Origin: an uncultured Rickettsiaceae bacterium
Lineage (GTDB): Bacteria; Pseudomonadota; Alphaproteobacteria; Rickettsiales; Rickettsiaceae
Reading direction: 5' to 3'
DNA length: 6,643 nt
Assembly (NCBI GenBank): GCA_905479885.1
Contig: CAJQOE010000008.1
Coordinates: 1-6,643, forward strand
Position numbers and translations under genes: made by a program. Positions 1 to 6,643 of the stretch are shown here, piece by piece; the first letter of the stretch is position 1, and each line of letters begins with the position of its first letter. The notes beneath the pieces are model-generated. The model was not told the origin of the DNA. It searched no databases and was given only the letters and a program-made list of their open reading frames with translations.

Positions 1-1373
1 GTGTAATAGGTTCAGGATATTTTCTTGGTACTGGCGAGATTATTCAACAAGTGGGACCATCTGTTTTTATTGCCTACGCACTTGGAGGCTTAATCGTTTA
101 TCTTACTATGATATGCATGGGAGAATTAGCTGTTGCAATCCCTATATCGGGCTCGTTTATTACTTATACTGCCGCATTCATTTCTCCTACAGTAGTGTGC
201 GGAGTAGGTTGGTCATATTGGGTTAGCTGGATTGCTTATGTGCCGGCAGAATGTATAGCTGGTGGTATTATTTTGGAATATTTTACAGGTGTAAATAGTT
301 ACGTTTGGGCGATATGTTTTGGATTGCTCATCACCTATATTAACATAGCCAACGTAGAAATATTTGGTGAAATAGAATTTTGGCTTGCCTCGGTTAAGAT
401 CCTTGCCTTGATGATCTTTGTGGTATTATCTGGTTTTATATTTTTTGGAATAATTCATGGTGCGCAACCAGAAGGTATTATAGGTACTAAATTTATTTAT
501 GGCGAGGGTGGCTTCTTTCCCAACGGTGGTATGGCATTGTTAACTGCTATGGTGTTGTTGCTTGTAAATTATCAAGGTACTGAAATTATTGGACTTGCTG
601 CTGGAGAATCTATAGATCCTGAAGCTATGATACCTAGTGCTATTCGTAATGTTACTTTAAGAATCTTGTTTATTTATATTGTCCCCGTGTTCTGTTTGGT
701 ATTGATTTATCCATGGAGCAAAGCAAATATTGCCAACCCTGTTTTTTCTGATGTATTAAGTTATTATGGACTAAAAGAAGCTGGTGCTGTGATTAGTTTT
801 GTAACGGTAACTGCTGCACTTTCATGTGCTAATTCAGGAGTTTATGGTATTGCAAGATCACTGAATGCCTTGGCACGTGGTGGGATGGCACCAAAAAAAT
901 TAGCTTTGTTAAATGAGCACGCTGTTCCGCAAAATGCTGTAATTGTTACGCTCTTGAGCATCTGGTTATTGCTAGCAATAGGATACTTTTTTGGCCAATC
1001 TAAGTTATATATAGCGCTTTTACTTGTGTCAGGTTTTACTGGTTTGATGGCATGGGTATCTATTTGCTTATCTCAGATTAATTTTCGCCAACTTTTGCAT
1101 AAAGCTGGTTATACTGTCAATGACCTAAGGTACAAGACGCCTGGTTCTCCATATACGGGAATTCTCGCTATCATTTTAATGTGTAGTTGTTTGCTTTTTT
1201 TATTATTGCATGAAGATTTACTTTATATGATCGCTTTTATGATAGGTTGTATTAGCTTTATAGTGCCCATAGGAATTTATAAATTTAGTAATTGGATAAA
1301 TGGTAGATCTGTGCAGCAGGATAAAAAAACTGCCAGAGCGACATTTCATGAGATTTTTCCAAGCCGTAAATAG
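1..1373 (+). CDS. Amino-acid permease, APC superfamily (AAT/LysP-like), 5' end outside the window
   Basis: Inner-membrane transporter that probably imports an amino acid with a cation; the substrate cannot be read from sequence. The reading frame is already open at base 3 and runs to TAG at 1371-1373, giving 456 visible residues, so only a short N-terminus is missing (family members are usually 450-500 residues). Bases 9-35 encode GSGYFLGTG, the broken TM1 helix that in this superfamily binds the substrate's alpha-carboxyl group. Further family signatures are GELAVAIPISGSF after TM2, the TM6 motif GTEIIGLAAGES (576-611) followed by DPEAMIPSAIRN, and ANSGVYGIARSLNALARGG in TM8 and the next loop (828-884). 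Hydrophobic stretches fit about 12 helices; the C-terminus is short and basic. A GTG at 51 lies inside the TM1 region and is not the true start. The gene converges on dnaE with a 15-base gap. A host-derived amino-acid uptake role would suit an intracellular bacterium, but that is inference. Confidence 0.93.
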   Translation, partial: VIGSGYFLGTGEIIQQVGPSVFIAYALGGLIVYLTMICMGELAVAIPISGSFITYTAAFISPTVVCGVGWSYWVSWIAYVPAECIAGGIILEYFTGVNSYVWAICFGLLITYINIANVEIFGEIEFWLASVKILALMIFVVLSGFIFFGIIHGAQPEGIIGTKFIYGEGGFFPNGGMALLTAMVLLLVNYQGTEIIGLAAGESIDPEAMIPSAIRNVTLRILFIYIVPVFCLVLIYPWSKANIANPVFSDVLSYYGLKEAGAVISFVTVTAALSCANSGVYGIARSLNALARGGMAPKKLALLNEHAVPQNAVIVTLLSIWLLLAIGYFFGQSKLYIALLLVSGFTGLMAWVSICLSQINFRQLLHKAGYTVNDLRYKTPGSPYTGILAIILMCSCLLFLLLHEDLLYMIAFMIGCISFIVPIGIYKFSNWINGRSVQQDKKTARATFHEIFPSRK

Positions 1374-1400
1374 ATTTTATTTGCTAGCTTAATATAATCT
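1372..1400. terminator. Possible weak bidirectional terminator between converging genes
   Basis: An imperfect inverted repeat spans the permease stop and the dnaE stop. Its outer arms AGATT (1372-1376) and AATCT (1396-1400) pair perfectly. After one mismatch, TATT (1378-1381) pairs with AATA (1391-1394). The centre contains the palindrome GCTAGC (1383-1388). It is nearly symmetric, so it would fold in transcripts from either side. Against it, the stem is almost all A-T and no run of T follows on either strand, so it is not a classic intrinsic terminator. The position is the best argument for a function. Confidence 0.22.
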
Positions 1401-4400
1401 CTGGTTATTGCGACGTGTTAGTGTAGCTACATCGTTATCATCTAGACGGAAGCAATGTGGCATGGTTACTTTGGCGATGAAGGTCTTTTCCACCGGTAAA
1501 AATATGGTGATTGCACTGTTGCTGTTAGTAGTGGTTTTTTTACTTTCGAGTAGTTTTATTATGTCTTCCACATCTGTTTGGTTTTGTGGGTGCAGTTTTA
1601 GATTATGAACTAATCCTTGTAATTCATCTTCAATGCTAGCAAAGCGTCCAGCGGTAATACGCAGACCGCCTTTATCTTTATACACTTCACAGGATATCAC
1701 CACTGCGTCTTTCACATTAAGTAGATGCGCATAATCTTTGAATATATCTTCATTAAAGATAGTGACTTCAAAAATGCCATGCTGGTCTGATATGATTAAG
1801 GTTATAAAGCGCCCACGTTTAGACATACGTGAGTCTTTTTTTATGATAATCCCAGCTAGCTTTATCGAGTGCGAACCTTCTTCTAATCCATCTTTGATAT
1901 ATAGAGAATCTTTGATATTACATTTTTGTAATGAATTAGAAAGTTCAGTTAGTGGATGATTATTGAGAAACAACCCCATAACATCAAATTCAGCATAAGC
2001 TGCTTCAGATGTTGGTAGTTCGTCGGCTTCAATAAGCACATCAGCGCTATTTGAATCGACTGATATAAGGCTAAATTGGTTGGATTTTTGTTCTTCATGA
2101 TACGAGCTGCAATAGGCAATAATTTTAGCAACACTTTGTAATAGACTATTGCGATTTGGGTGCAGGCTGTCAAAACATCCTGCTTTGATAACGTTTTCAA
2201 GCAATCTTTTATTGAGTAATTTAGGCTCAACTCGTTGTGCAAAATCTATTATAGATTTGAAAGGGCCATGCTTTTCGCGTTCGGCGGTAACGGCACTGCC
2301 AAAATTAGCTGTAACATTTTTTATCGCACCAATGGCAAAAATTATAGATTTTTCTCCACTTTGGGAGTCGATACTAAATAAGCCATTTGATTTGTTAATA
2401 TCTGGGGCAGCAACTGCTATACCAAAATTCCTGGCTTCTTGTAAGAAAACATTTATTTTATCACTGCTATCTATATCAAGATTTAACGAGGCAACTAAAA
2501 ATTCTGTTGGAAAATTGGCCTTCAAATAAGCTGTTTGATAAGAAATAACTCCGTAAGCAGATGCGTGTGATTTATTAAATCCATAGCCTGCAAATTTGGC
2601 TACAGTATTAAAAATAGACTTTGCTTGCTGTGCCGCTACTTTATTTTCTACTGCGCCGTTTACAAACATTTCTTCTTGCGCATCCATTTCAGCTTTGACT
2701 TTTTTACCCATAGCTCTACGGAGTAAGTCTGCGCTCCCAAGGCTGTATTTGGAAAGTACACGGGCGATTTCCATCACCTGTTCCTGATAGATAATAACTC
2801 CGTAGGTAGTTTTTAGTATTGGCTCTAGCAATGGGTGTAAATAATCAACTTCCTGCTCGCCATGTTTGCAGGCGATATATGTAGGAATATTATCCATAGG
2901 GCCAGGACGATAAAGTGCGCCAAGGGCGATTATATCATCTACGCTATCTGGACTTAATTTTCGTAAGGCATTCTTCATACCAACACTTTCAAACTGGAAT
3001 ACACCGGTGCTTAGACCTTCAGAGAGCATATCAAAAGTATTTTGATCATCAAAAGGAACGTCATCAATATTTAAATTGATACCAGAATCTGCAAGTAATT
3101 TAAGCGTTTTAGTAATAACGGTAAGAGTTTGCAGGCCTAAAAAGTCAAACTTTACCAACCCCGCCATTTCACAATATTTCATCGAATATTGTACGATTAG
3201 CATTTCAGAATTAGTATCTTTATAGACTGGTACAATTTCGTTCATTGCTTGGTTTGAAATAACTACACCAGCTGCATGGGTTGATGCATGACGCTGCAAG
3301 CCCTCAAGGCTAAGAGAGGTAGAAAGCACTTGCTTTATGAGCTCGTTATCTCCATCAATGTTGTAAAGTCCTTTACCTTTGGCTGCTCCTTTTAGTTCTG
3401 GAACTTCTGTAATAGCCTGATTCAGCGTTACTGGATGCACTGCGTTAAAGGGTACTAATTCTGTTAAATAATCTGCAATACTGTAGGGTAGACTAAGGAC
3501 TCTAGATACATCTTTAATCACTGCTTTTGCTTGTAATTTTCCAAAAGTAATAATTTGTCCTACACGTTCATCACCATATTTTGAACGTACATATGAGATT
3601 ACTTCATGCCTATGTTCTTGGCAAAAGTCGATATCAAAATCGGGCATTGATACGCGCTCAGGGTTTAAGAAGCGTTCAAATAATAGACCAAACTTAATAG
3701 GATCTAAGTCGGTGATTTGTAAAACCCAAGCAATAATAGAACCAGCGCCTGATCCTCTACCTGGTCCCACTGCTATACCGTTATCTTTACTCCATTTAAT
3801 AAAGTCAGAAACAATCAAGAAATAACCAGAAAAACCCATACGGCAAATGATGTCTAATTCATACTCAAGGCGTTCAAAATATTCTTTTTTTATAGCTGTT
3901 TGCTCTTTTGTAGAAATATTTTCCTTGGCAAATTTATGTATAAGTTTTTCTTCCAAGCCTGCAGCTGATTGTTTACGAATTAAATCTGCTTCTGAAATAC
4001 TACCATCAGTAAAGTTAGGCAATGAAGGCGGGTGAGGCTCTGACATAACGTAGCAACGTTGCGCTAGATATACTGTATTTTCTACTGCTTCTGGCAAATC
4101 TTTGAAAAGCTCGATCATTTCTTCAGGGCTTTTAAAATAGCACTGATTACTAGCACGTTTTCTATTTTCCACATCACGTACTACACCTTCTGCAATACAA
4201 AGCAAAATATCATGTGAGTCATGCATAGATATATCACTGAATAATACTTGATTGGTTGCAAGCAGAGGAATAGATAAGCGCTCGGCAAGTTGTAGATAAT
4301 TATGCTCTATCTGCTTTTCTTTTTCAGAGTGACGACGCATTATTTCAAAATAAAATCTATCACCGAATAATTTTTGTAGTTTTGTTGCTGCGTTCGTAGC

Positions 4401-4850
4401 AGCATCCAAGCTATTACTGAGCAGTAATTTTCCTATAACGCCTTCTGTATATGCGGATAATGCTATGATACCTTCGTTATATTTTTCGAGATCATCAAAG
4501 GTTATATGGTTGCAAGTTGCACGATCATTCGTTGTAAAAGTGAAGCTTACTAGCTTGAGTAAATTTTTATATCCTGCTTCATCTTTGGCAATAAGCAAGA
4601 TTTCAGCAAAATCTGACTTTCCTTTGTTGGTAAATAAAATATTTACAATAGAGCCATGGATTGGTTGGATTTTAGATTTAATTGCCGTTTGTGCAAATTC
4701 CAGAGAAGCGAATAAATTACCACGATCACTTAAACAGACTGCATCCATATCATGATCCTTAGTCAAAGTGATGAGCTGTTCTATTTTTATAGAACTTTCT
4801 AGCATGGAATAGGAGCTTTGCGTACGAAAGTGAATGAATTTATTAGCCAC
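1389..4850 (-). CDS. dnaE: DNA polymerase III subunit alpha (replicative polymerase)
   Basis: Catalytic subunit of the chromosomal replicase, extending both strands while held by the sliding clamp. It is complete at 1153 residues, close to E. coli DnaE (1160). Order of domains: PHP (about 1-270), C-family polymerase core (about 271-830), helix-hairpin-helix region (around 877-896), OB fold (about 995-1070) and a C-terminal domain. Catalytic aspartates are D404 and D406 in PDFDIDF and D569 in GLVKFDFLGL; GPGRGSGAGS (362-371) is the nucleotide-binding motif. QFSLI (925-929) resembles the clamp-binding pentapeptide. The PHP metal ligands are largely gone, so proofreading should come from a separate DnaQ. 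There is no intein or frameshift. The start is GTG at 4850-4848, lying 8 bases after a weak AGG (4861-4859); the N-terminus then begins MANKFIHFRTQSSYS, as expected for the family. The first 8 bases overlap the end of ugd, so translation is probably coupled to it. Confidence 0.98.
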   Translation of the reverse strand: MANKFIHFRTQSSYSMLESSIKIEQLITLTKDHDMDAVCLSDRGNLFASLEFAQTAIKSKIQPIHGSIVNILFTNKGKSDFAEILLIAKDEAGYKNLLKLVSFTFTTNDRATCNHITFDDLEKYNEGIIALSAYTEGVIGKLLLSNSLDAATNAATKLQKLFGDRFYFEIMRRHSEKEKQIEHNYLQLAERLSIPLLATNQVLFSDISMHDSHDILLCIAEGVVRDVENRKRASNQCYFKSPEEMIELFKDLPEAVENTVYLAQRCYVMSEPHPPSLPNFTDGSISEADLIRKQSAAGLEEKLIHKFAKENISTKEQTAIKKEYFERLEYELDIICRMGFSGYFLIVSDFIKWSKDNGIAVGPGRGSGAGSIIAWVLQITDLDPIKFGLLFERFLNPERVSMPDFDIDFCQEHRHEVISYVRSKYGDERVGQIITFGKLQAKAVIKDVSRVLSLPYSIADYLTELVPFNAVHPVTLNQAITEVPELKGAAKGKGLYNIDGDNELIKQVLSTSLSLEGLQRHASTHAAGVVISNQAMNEIVPVYKDTNSEMLIVQYSMKYCEMAGLVKFDFLGLQTLTVITKTLKLLADSGINLNIDDVPFDDQNTFDMLSEGLSTGVFQFESVGMKNALRKLSPDSVDDIIALGALYRPGPMDNIPTYIACKHGEQEVDYLHPLLEPILKTTYGVIIYQEQVMEIARVLSKYSLGSADLLRRAMGKKVKAEMDAQEEMFVNGAVENKVAAQQAKSIFNTVAKFAGYGFNKSHASAYGVISYQTAYLKANFPTEFLVASLNLDIDSSDKINVFLQEARNFGIAVAAPDINKSNGLFSIDSQSGEKSIIFAIGAIKNVTANFGSAVTAEREKHGPFKSIIDFAQRVEPKLLNKRLLENVIKAGCFDSLHPNRNSLLQSVAKIIAYCSSYHEEQKSNQFSLISVDSNSADVLIEADELPTSEAAYAEFDVMGLFLNNHPLTELSNSLQKCNIKDSLYIKDGLEEGSHSIKLAGIIIKKDSRMSKRGRFITLIISDQHGIFEVTIFNEDIFKDYAHLLNVKDAVVISCEVYKDKGGLRITAGRFASIEDELQGLVHNLKLHPQNQTDVEDIIKLLESKKTTTNSNSAITIFLPVEKTFIAKVTMPHCFRLDDNDVATLTRRNNQRLY

Positions 4851-6144
4851 TTTTTCTGCCTATAGAATAATATTTAAAGCCAAGTGATATAACTTCTTCA
4901 GGTTTAAAAAGATTACGTAAGTCGATAATATTAGGAGTTTTAACCAGCGTCTTTATTTTGTTTAAATCCATTTTTTGGAACTCTAACCATTCGGTTGCAA
5001 TAATAATAGCGTCAGAATCTTTAACAGCGGCATATATAGATTCCGCGCAATTTAAATTAGTAAAATATTTACCAGCATTATTCATTCCCTCTGGGTCGTA
5101 GGCAGTTACATCTGCGCCTTCTTTTCGTAATAAATTAATCAAATCAATTGCTGGGCTACTGCGAAGGTCATCTGTACCAGCTTTGTATGTCAGGCCAAGT
5201 ATGGCAAGTTTTTTACCTTTTATCGATCCGTCTAATGCTGTCGATATTTTATTAATCATAATGTTTGGCCTATTACTATTAGCCTTGATTACCGCATCTA
5301 ATATTAAAAAACTAGAATTTACTTTTTTGGCTAATTGTTGTAGTGCTAATATATCTTTAGGGAAGCAGGAGCCACCAAATCCTGGACCAGCGCGTAAGAA
5401 ATCACTGCCTATTCTTTTATCAAGGCCAACTCCTTTTGATAAGGCGCCTATATCTGCTCCAACTATCTCACATAAATCAGCCATTTCATTAATGAAAGCA
5501 ATTTTATTGGCAAGGAAAGTATTAGAAGCATATTTAATGAGCTCTGAGGTGCTTAAATCGGTTTCAACAAGCTGCACCCCTTCGTCTGTTAGAGGTTTGT
5601 AGACTTTTTGCATCAGCTTTAAAGCGTGCTCTGAGTGCGTACCAATTACTATTCGGTCAGGCTCCAGAAAATCTTTAATAGCGTTGCCTTCGCGTAGGAA
5701 TTCTGGATTTGATACAATATCAATATTTATACCCTTATTGCGCATAAATTCACGTACTTGCTGACATGTCCCAGGTGGCACTGTAGATTTAAGCACTATC
5801 ACACATTCAGGGCTAATATATTTACTAGCGCTTTCTACTGCCTGAAAAATACCACTTAAATCAGCGTCGCCATTTTCCTTTGATGGCGTTCCTACGGTGA
5901 TAAACAAACAATCTGAATTTGCTATAGTTGAATCATAACCATGAACAAATTGTAGACGCTGAGTATTAGCATATTTTTCTATATATTGATTGAGGCCGGG
6001 TTCGTATATTGGGGCTTCTTTATTTTTAAGTTTTGCGATTGTGTTTTCATTAACATCTATACAAACTATTTCATGCCCTAAATGGCTCATCATTACGCCC
6101 GATACCAGGCCAACATAACCAGTGCCTACGAAAGATATTTTCAT
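4843..6144 (-). CDS. ugd: UDP-glucose 6-dehydrogenase
   Basis: Cytoplasmic enzyme that oxidises UDP-glucose to UDP-glucuronate using two NAD+, supplying uronic-acid sugars for surface polysaccharide or lipopolysaccharide. The protein has 433 residues, the usual bacterial length. GTGYVG (7-12) is the NAD-binding glycine loop, and D30 at the end of the second strand favours NAD over NADP. The catalytic cysteine is C260 in GFGGSCFPKD, with K204 and N208 (ELIKYASNTF) and D264 at the usual active-site places. KSTVPPGT and NPEFLREG are conserved family motifs. LGLTYKAGTDDLRSSPA lies in the C-terminal UDP-binding domain. I chose ATG at 6144-6142, which begins MKISFVGTGYVG directly; an in-frame TTG at 6159 would add only MNLIH and no family member I know needs it. 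Neither start has a Shine-Dalgarno sequence. A GDP-mannose dehydrogenase is a less likely alternative, given the close match to Ugd active-site spacing. It is the first gene of the pair with dnaE. Confidence 0.96.
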   Translation of the reverse strand: MKISFVGTGYVGLVSGVMMSHLGHEIVCIDVNENTIAKLKNKEAPIYEPGLNQYIEKYANTQRLQFVHGYDSTIANSDCLFITVGTPSKENGDADLSGIFQAVESASKYISPECVIVLKSTVPPGTCQQVREFMRNKGINIDIVSNPEFLREGNAIKDFLEPDRIVIGTHSEHALKLMQKVYKPLTDEGVQLVETDLSTSELIKYASNTFLANKIAFINEMADLCEIVGADIGALSKGVGLDKRIGSDFLRAGPGFGGSCFPKDILALQQLAKKVNSSFLILDAVIKANSNRPNIMINKISTALDGSIKGKKLAILGLTYKAGTDDLRSSPAIDLINLLRKEGADVTAYDPEGMNNAGKYFTNLNCAESIYAAVKDSDAIIIATEWLEFQKMDLNKIKTLVKTPNIIDLRNLFKPEEVISLGFKYYSIGRKSG

Positions 6145-6293
6145 ATGTATTAAATTCAAAATTTATGTTGCTTTAGCTTAACCGAAAACTCAAAAAAGTA
6201 AAATTAAAATTCTGGACTGTGGCTTTTATTAGATAATAAGATAAAAACCTTCTATACTAATTTTATTTATAATTAATACTTACCGACTTATAC
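6145..6293. promoter_or_regulatory. Divergent intergenic region with promoters for ugd and the right-hand gene
   Basis: This 149-base, very AT-rich spacer separates two genes read outward, so it must hold the start signals for both unless ugd uses the alternative TTG start. No Shine-Dalgarno sequence precedes either start codon. On the - strand the region contains TTGAGT (a 4 of 6 match to a -35 box) followed about 20 bases later by CATAAA, which is too widely spaced to trust. I see no strong terminator, riboswitch fold, operator-like dyad or small gene in it. Confidence 0.6.
6253..6273 (+). promoter_or_regulatory. Candidate -10 elements for the right-hand gene
   Basis: Two -10-like hexamers lie just upstream of the ATG at 6294: TATACT (6253-6258, 5 of 6 to consensus) and a perfect TATAAT (6268-6273). 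Neither has a convincing -35 box at 16-18 bases, and neither is preceded by an extended-10 TG. The second would give a leader of only about 14 bases. In DNA this AT-rich such hexamers arise often by chance, so this is a placement suggestion only. Confidence 0.25.
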
Positions 6294-6643
6294 ATGAAAA
6301 TTTTATCTAAAATAATATTATTTCTAATAGCATTTTTGGCATTATGTATAGGACTTTTATACGCTGCAAATAATGGTAAATTAGATCAGCAGATAAAGCA
6401 TGGTTTGCAGTATTATTTAGGGCTGTATGATATTAATACGCAATTTGTAGATTGTCAGTTTAAAGATGGAGTTTTGACTGCTAGTCAGGTAAAATTTAAG
6501 TTAGGATCAGGTTTAGGAGTAATTAACAATTTGCAAATACACATTGATGTTTTTGGTAGATGGTCAGATCCTGAACTGAGTGCAGAAATTATGCCAGCTA
6601 TAATGGTGGTTTGGGATGAAAATAATAACAAATTTCTTGAAGT
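6294..6643 (+). CDS. Hypothetical membrane-anchored or exported protein, 3' end outside the window
   Basis: I do not recognise this protein. The frame opens with ATG at 6294 and stays open for 116 codons to the window edge without a stop. The N-terminus MKILSKIILFLIAFLALCIG has two lysines followed by a hydrophobic stretch to about residue 24 and then YAANNG, which fits an uncleaved signal anchor or a signal peptide, so the rest would lie in the periplasm. The exported part visible so far has alternating polar and hydrophobic residues (for example FVDCQFKDGVLTASQVKFKL and LQIHIDVFGRW), suggesting beta strands. A single N-terminal helix followed by a beta-rich periplasmic part recalls AsmA/YdbH-type envelope proteins, but that is only a resemblance in layout. 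Codon use looks like that of its neighbours. It is read divergently from ugd, and no ribosome binding site is visible. Confidence 0.8.
   Translation, partial: MKILSKIILFLIAFLALCIGLLYAANNGKLDQQIKHGLQYYLGLYDINTQFVDCQFKDGVLTASQVKFKLGSGLGVINNLQIHIDVFGRWSDPELSAEIMPAIMVVWDENNNKFLE

Noticed and set aside
51..53. GTG as the permease start codon.
   Set aside because: The frame is open upstream to base 3 and those bases encode the conserved TM1 substrate-binding motif GSGYFLGTG, so the gene begins outside the window.
1949..2242. A 97-codon open frame on the - strand.
   Set aside because: It is an alternative frame inside dnaE, whose own frame is intact and conserved throughout, so it is neither a frameshift fragment nor a separate gene.
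2149..2529. A 126-codon open frame on the + strand opposite dnaE.
   Set aside because: It is antisense to conserved dnaE sequence and has no recognisable motif. The shorter + strand frames at 1408-1608, 1738-1959, 2596-2787, 3847-4035 and 4465-4755 are rejected for the same reason.
2546..2807. A repeated 12-mer AATAACTCCGTA in two places.
   Set aside because: Both copies encode similar YGVI-type motifs (AYGVISYQ and TYGVIIYQ) that are ordinary parts of DnaE, so the match comes from protein sequence and codon choice.
1389..4850. Possible intein or Rickettsia palindromic element inserted in dnaE.
   Set aside because: The protein has the normal length and continuous family motifs, with no extra block of residues that would mark an insertion.
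5183..5602. A 139-codon open frame on the + strand opposite ugd.
   Set aside because: It lies wholly antisense to conserved ugd codons, including the active-site region, has no family signature, and is explained by codon bias of the real gene.
6223..6250. A hairpin in the divergent spacer (TTATT / AATAA around 6226-6239) as a regulatory structure.
   Set aside because: Only five A-T pairs form, which is expected by chance in this AT-rich stretch.
1..6643. CRISPR array, tRNA, rRNA, transposon, phage or defence genes.
   Set aside because: No spaced repeats, cloverleaf, conserved rRNA segments, transposase or defence motifs were seen; four ordinary genes fill nearly all the sequence.

Overview
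The window is AT-rich (about 36-38% G+C in lines counted by hand). It holds four protein genes and almost no spare DNA. The left part carries the 3' portion of an amino-acid permease gene on the + strand (1-1373). The centre is a tail-to-head pair on the - strand: ugd (UDP-glucose 6-dehydrogenase, 6144-4843) followed by dnaE (replicative DNA polymerase III alpha subunit, 4850-1389). At the right edge a gene of unknown function with an N-terminal membrane segment starts on the + strand at 6294 and runs off the end.

The likely source is an alphaproteobacterium of the order Rickettsiales, probably a Rickettsiaceae-like intracellular bacterium. Three things support this. Both proteins resemble, from memory, the Rickettsia versions (a DnaE opening of the type IHxRTQSSYS, and a Ugd of about 433 residues). 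From memory, R. prowazekii also has dnaE and the UDP-glucose dehydrogenase gene as neighbours. The low G+C and near absence of Shine-Dalgarno sequences also fit. The G+C seems higher than in Rickettsia proper, so a related genus is plausible. This placement is inference; no search was run.

ugd and dnaE overlap by 8 bases and must be at least partly co-transcribed and translationally coupled, although one makes a sugar-nucleotide precursor for surface polysaccharide and the other copies the chromosome. The permease and dnaE converge with only 15 bases between their stop codons. ugd and the unknown gene diverge from a 149-base spacer that must hold both promoters; it is the only substantial non-coding stretch.

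I see no mobile element, CRISPR array, tRNA, rRNA, phage gene or defence system. Mostly this is conserved core genome. The points worth a second look are a polymerase PHP domain that has lost its metal ligands, the coupled ugd-dnaE arrangement, a short motif repeated at both ends of that pair, and the uncharacterised membrane-anchored protein at the right edge.
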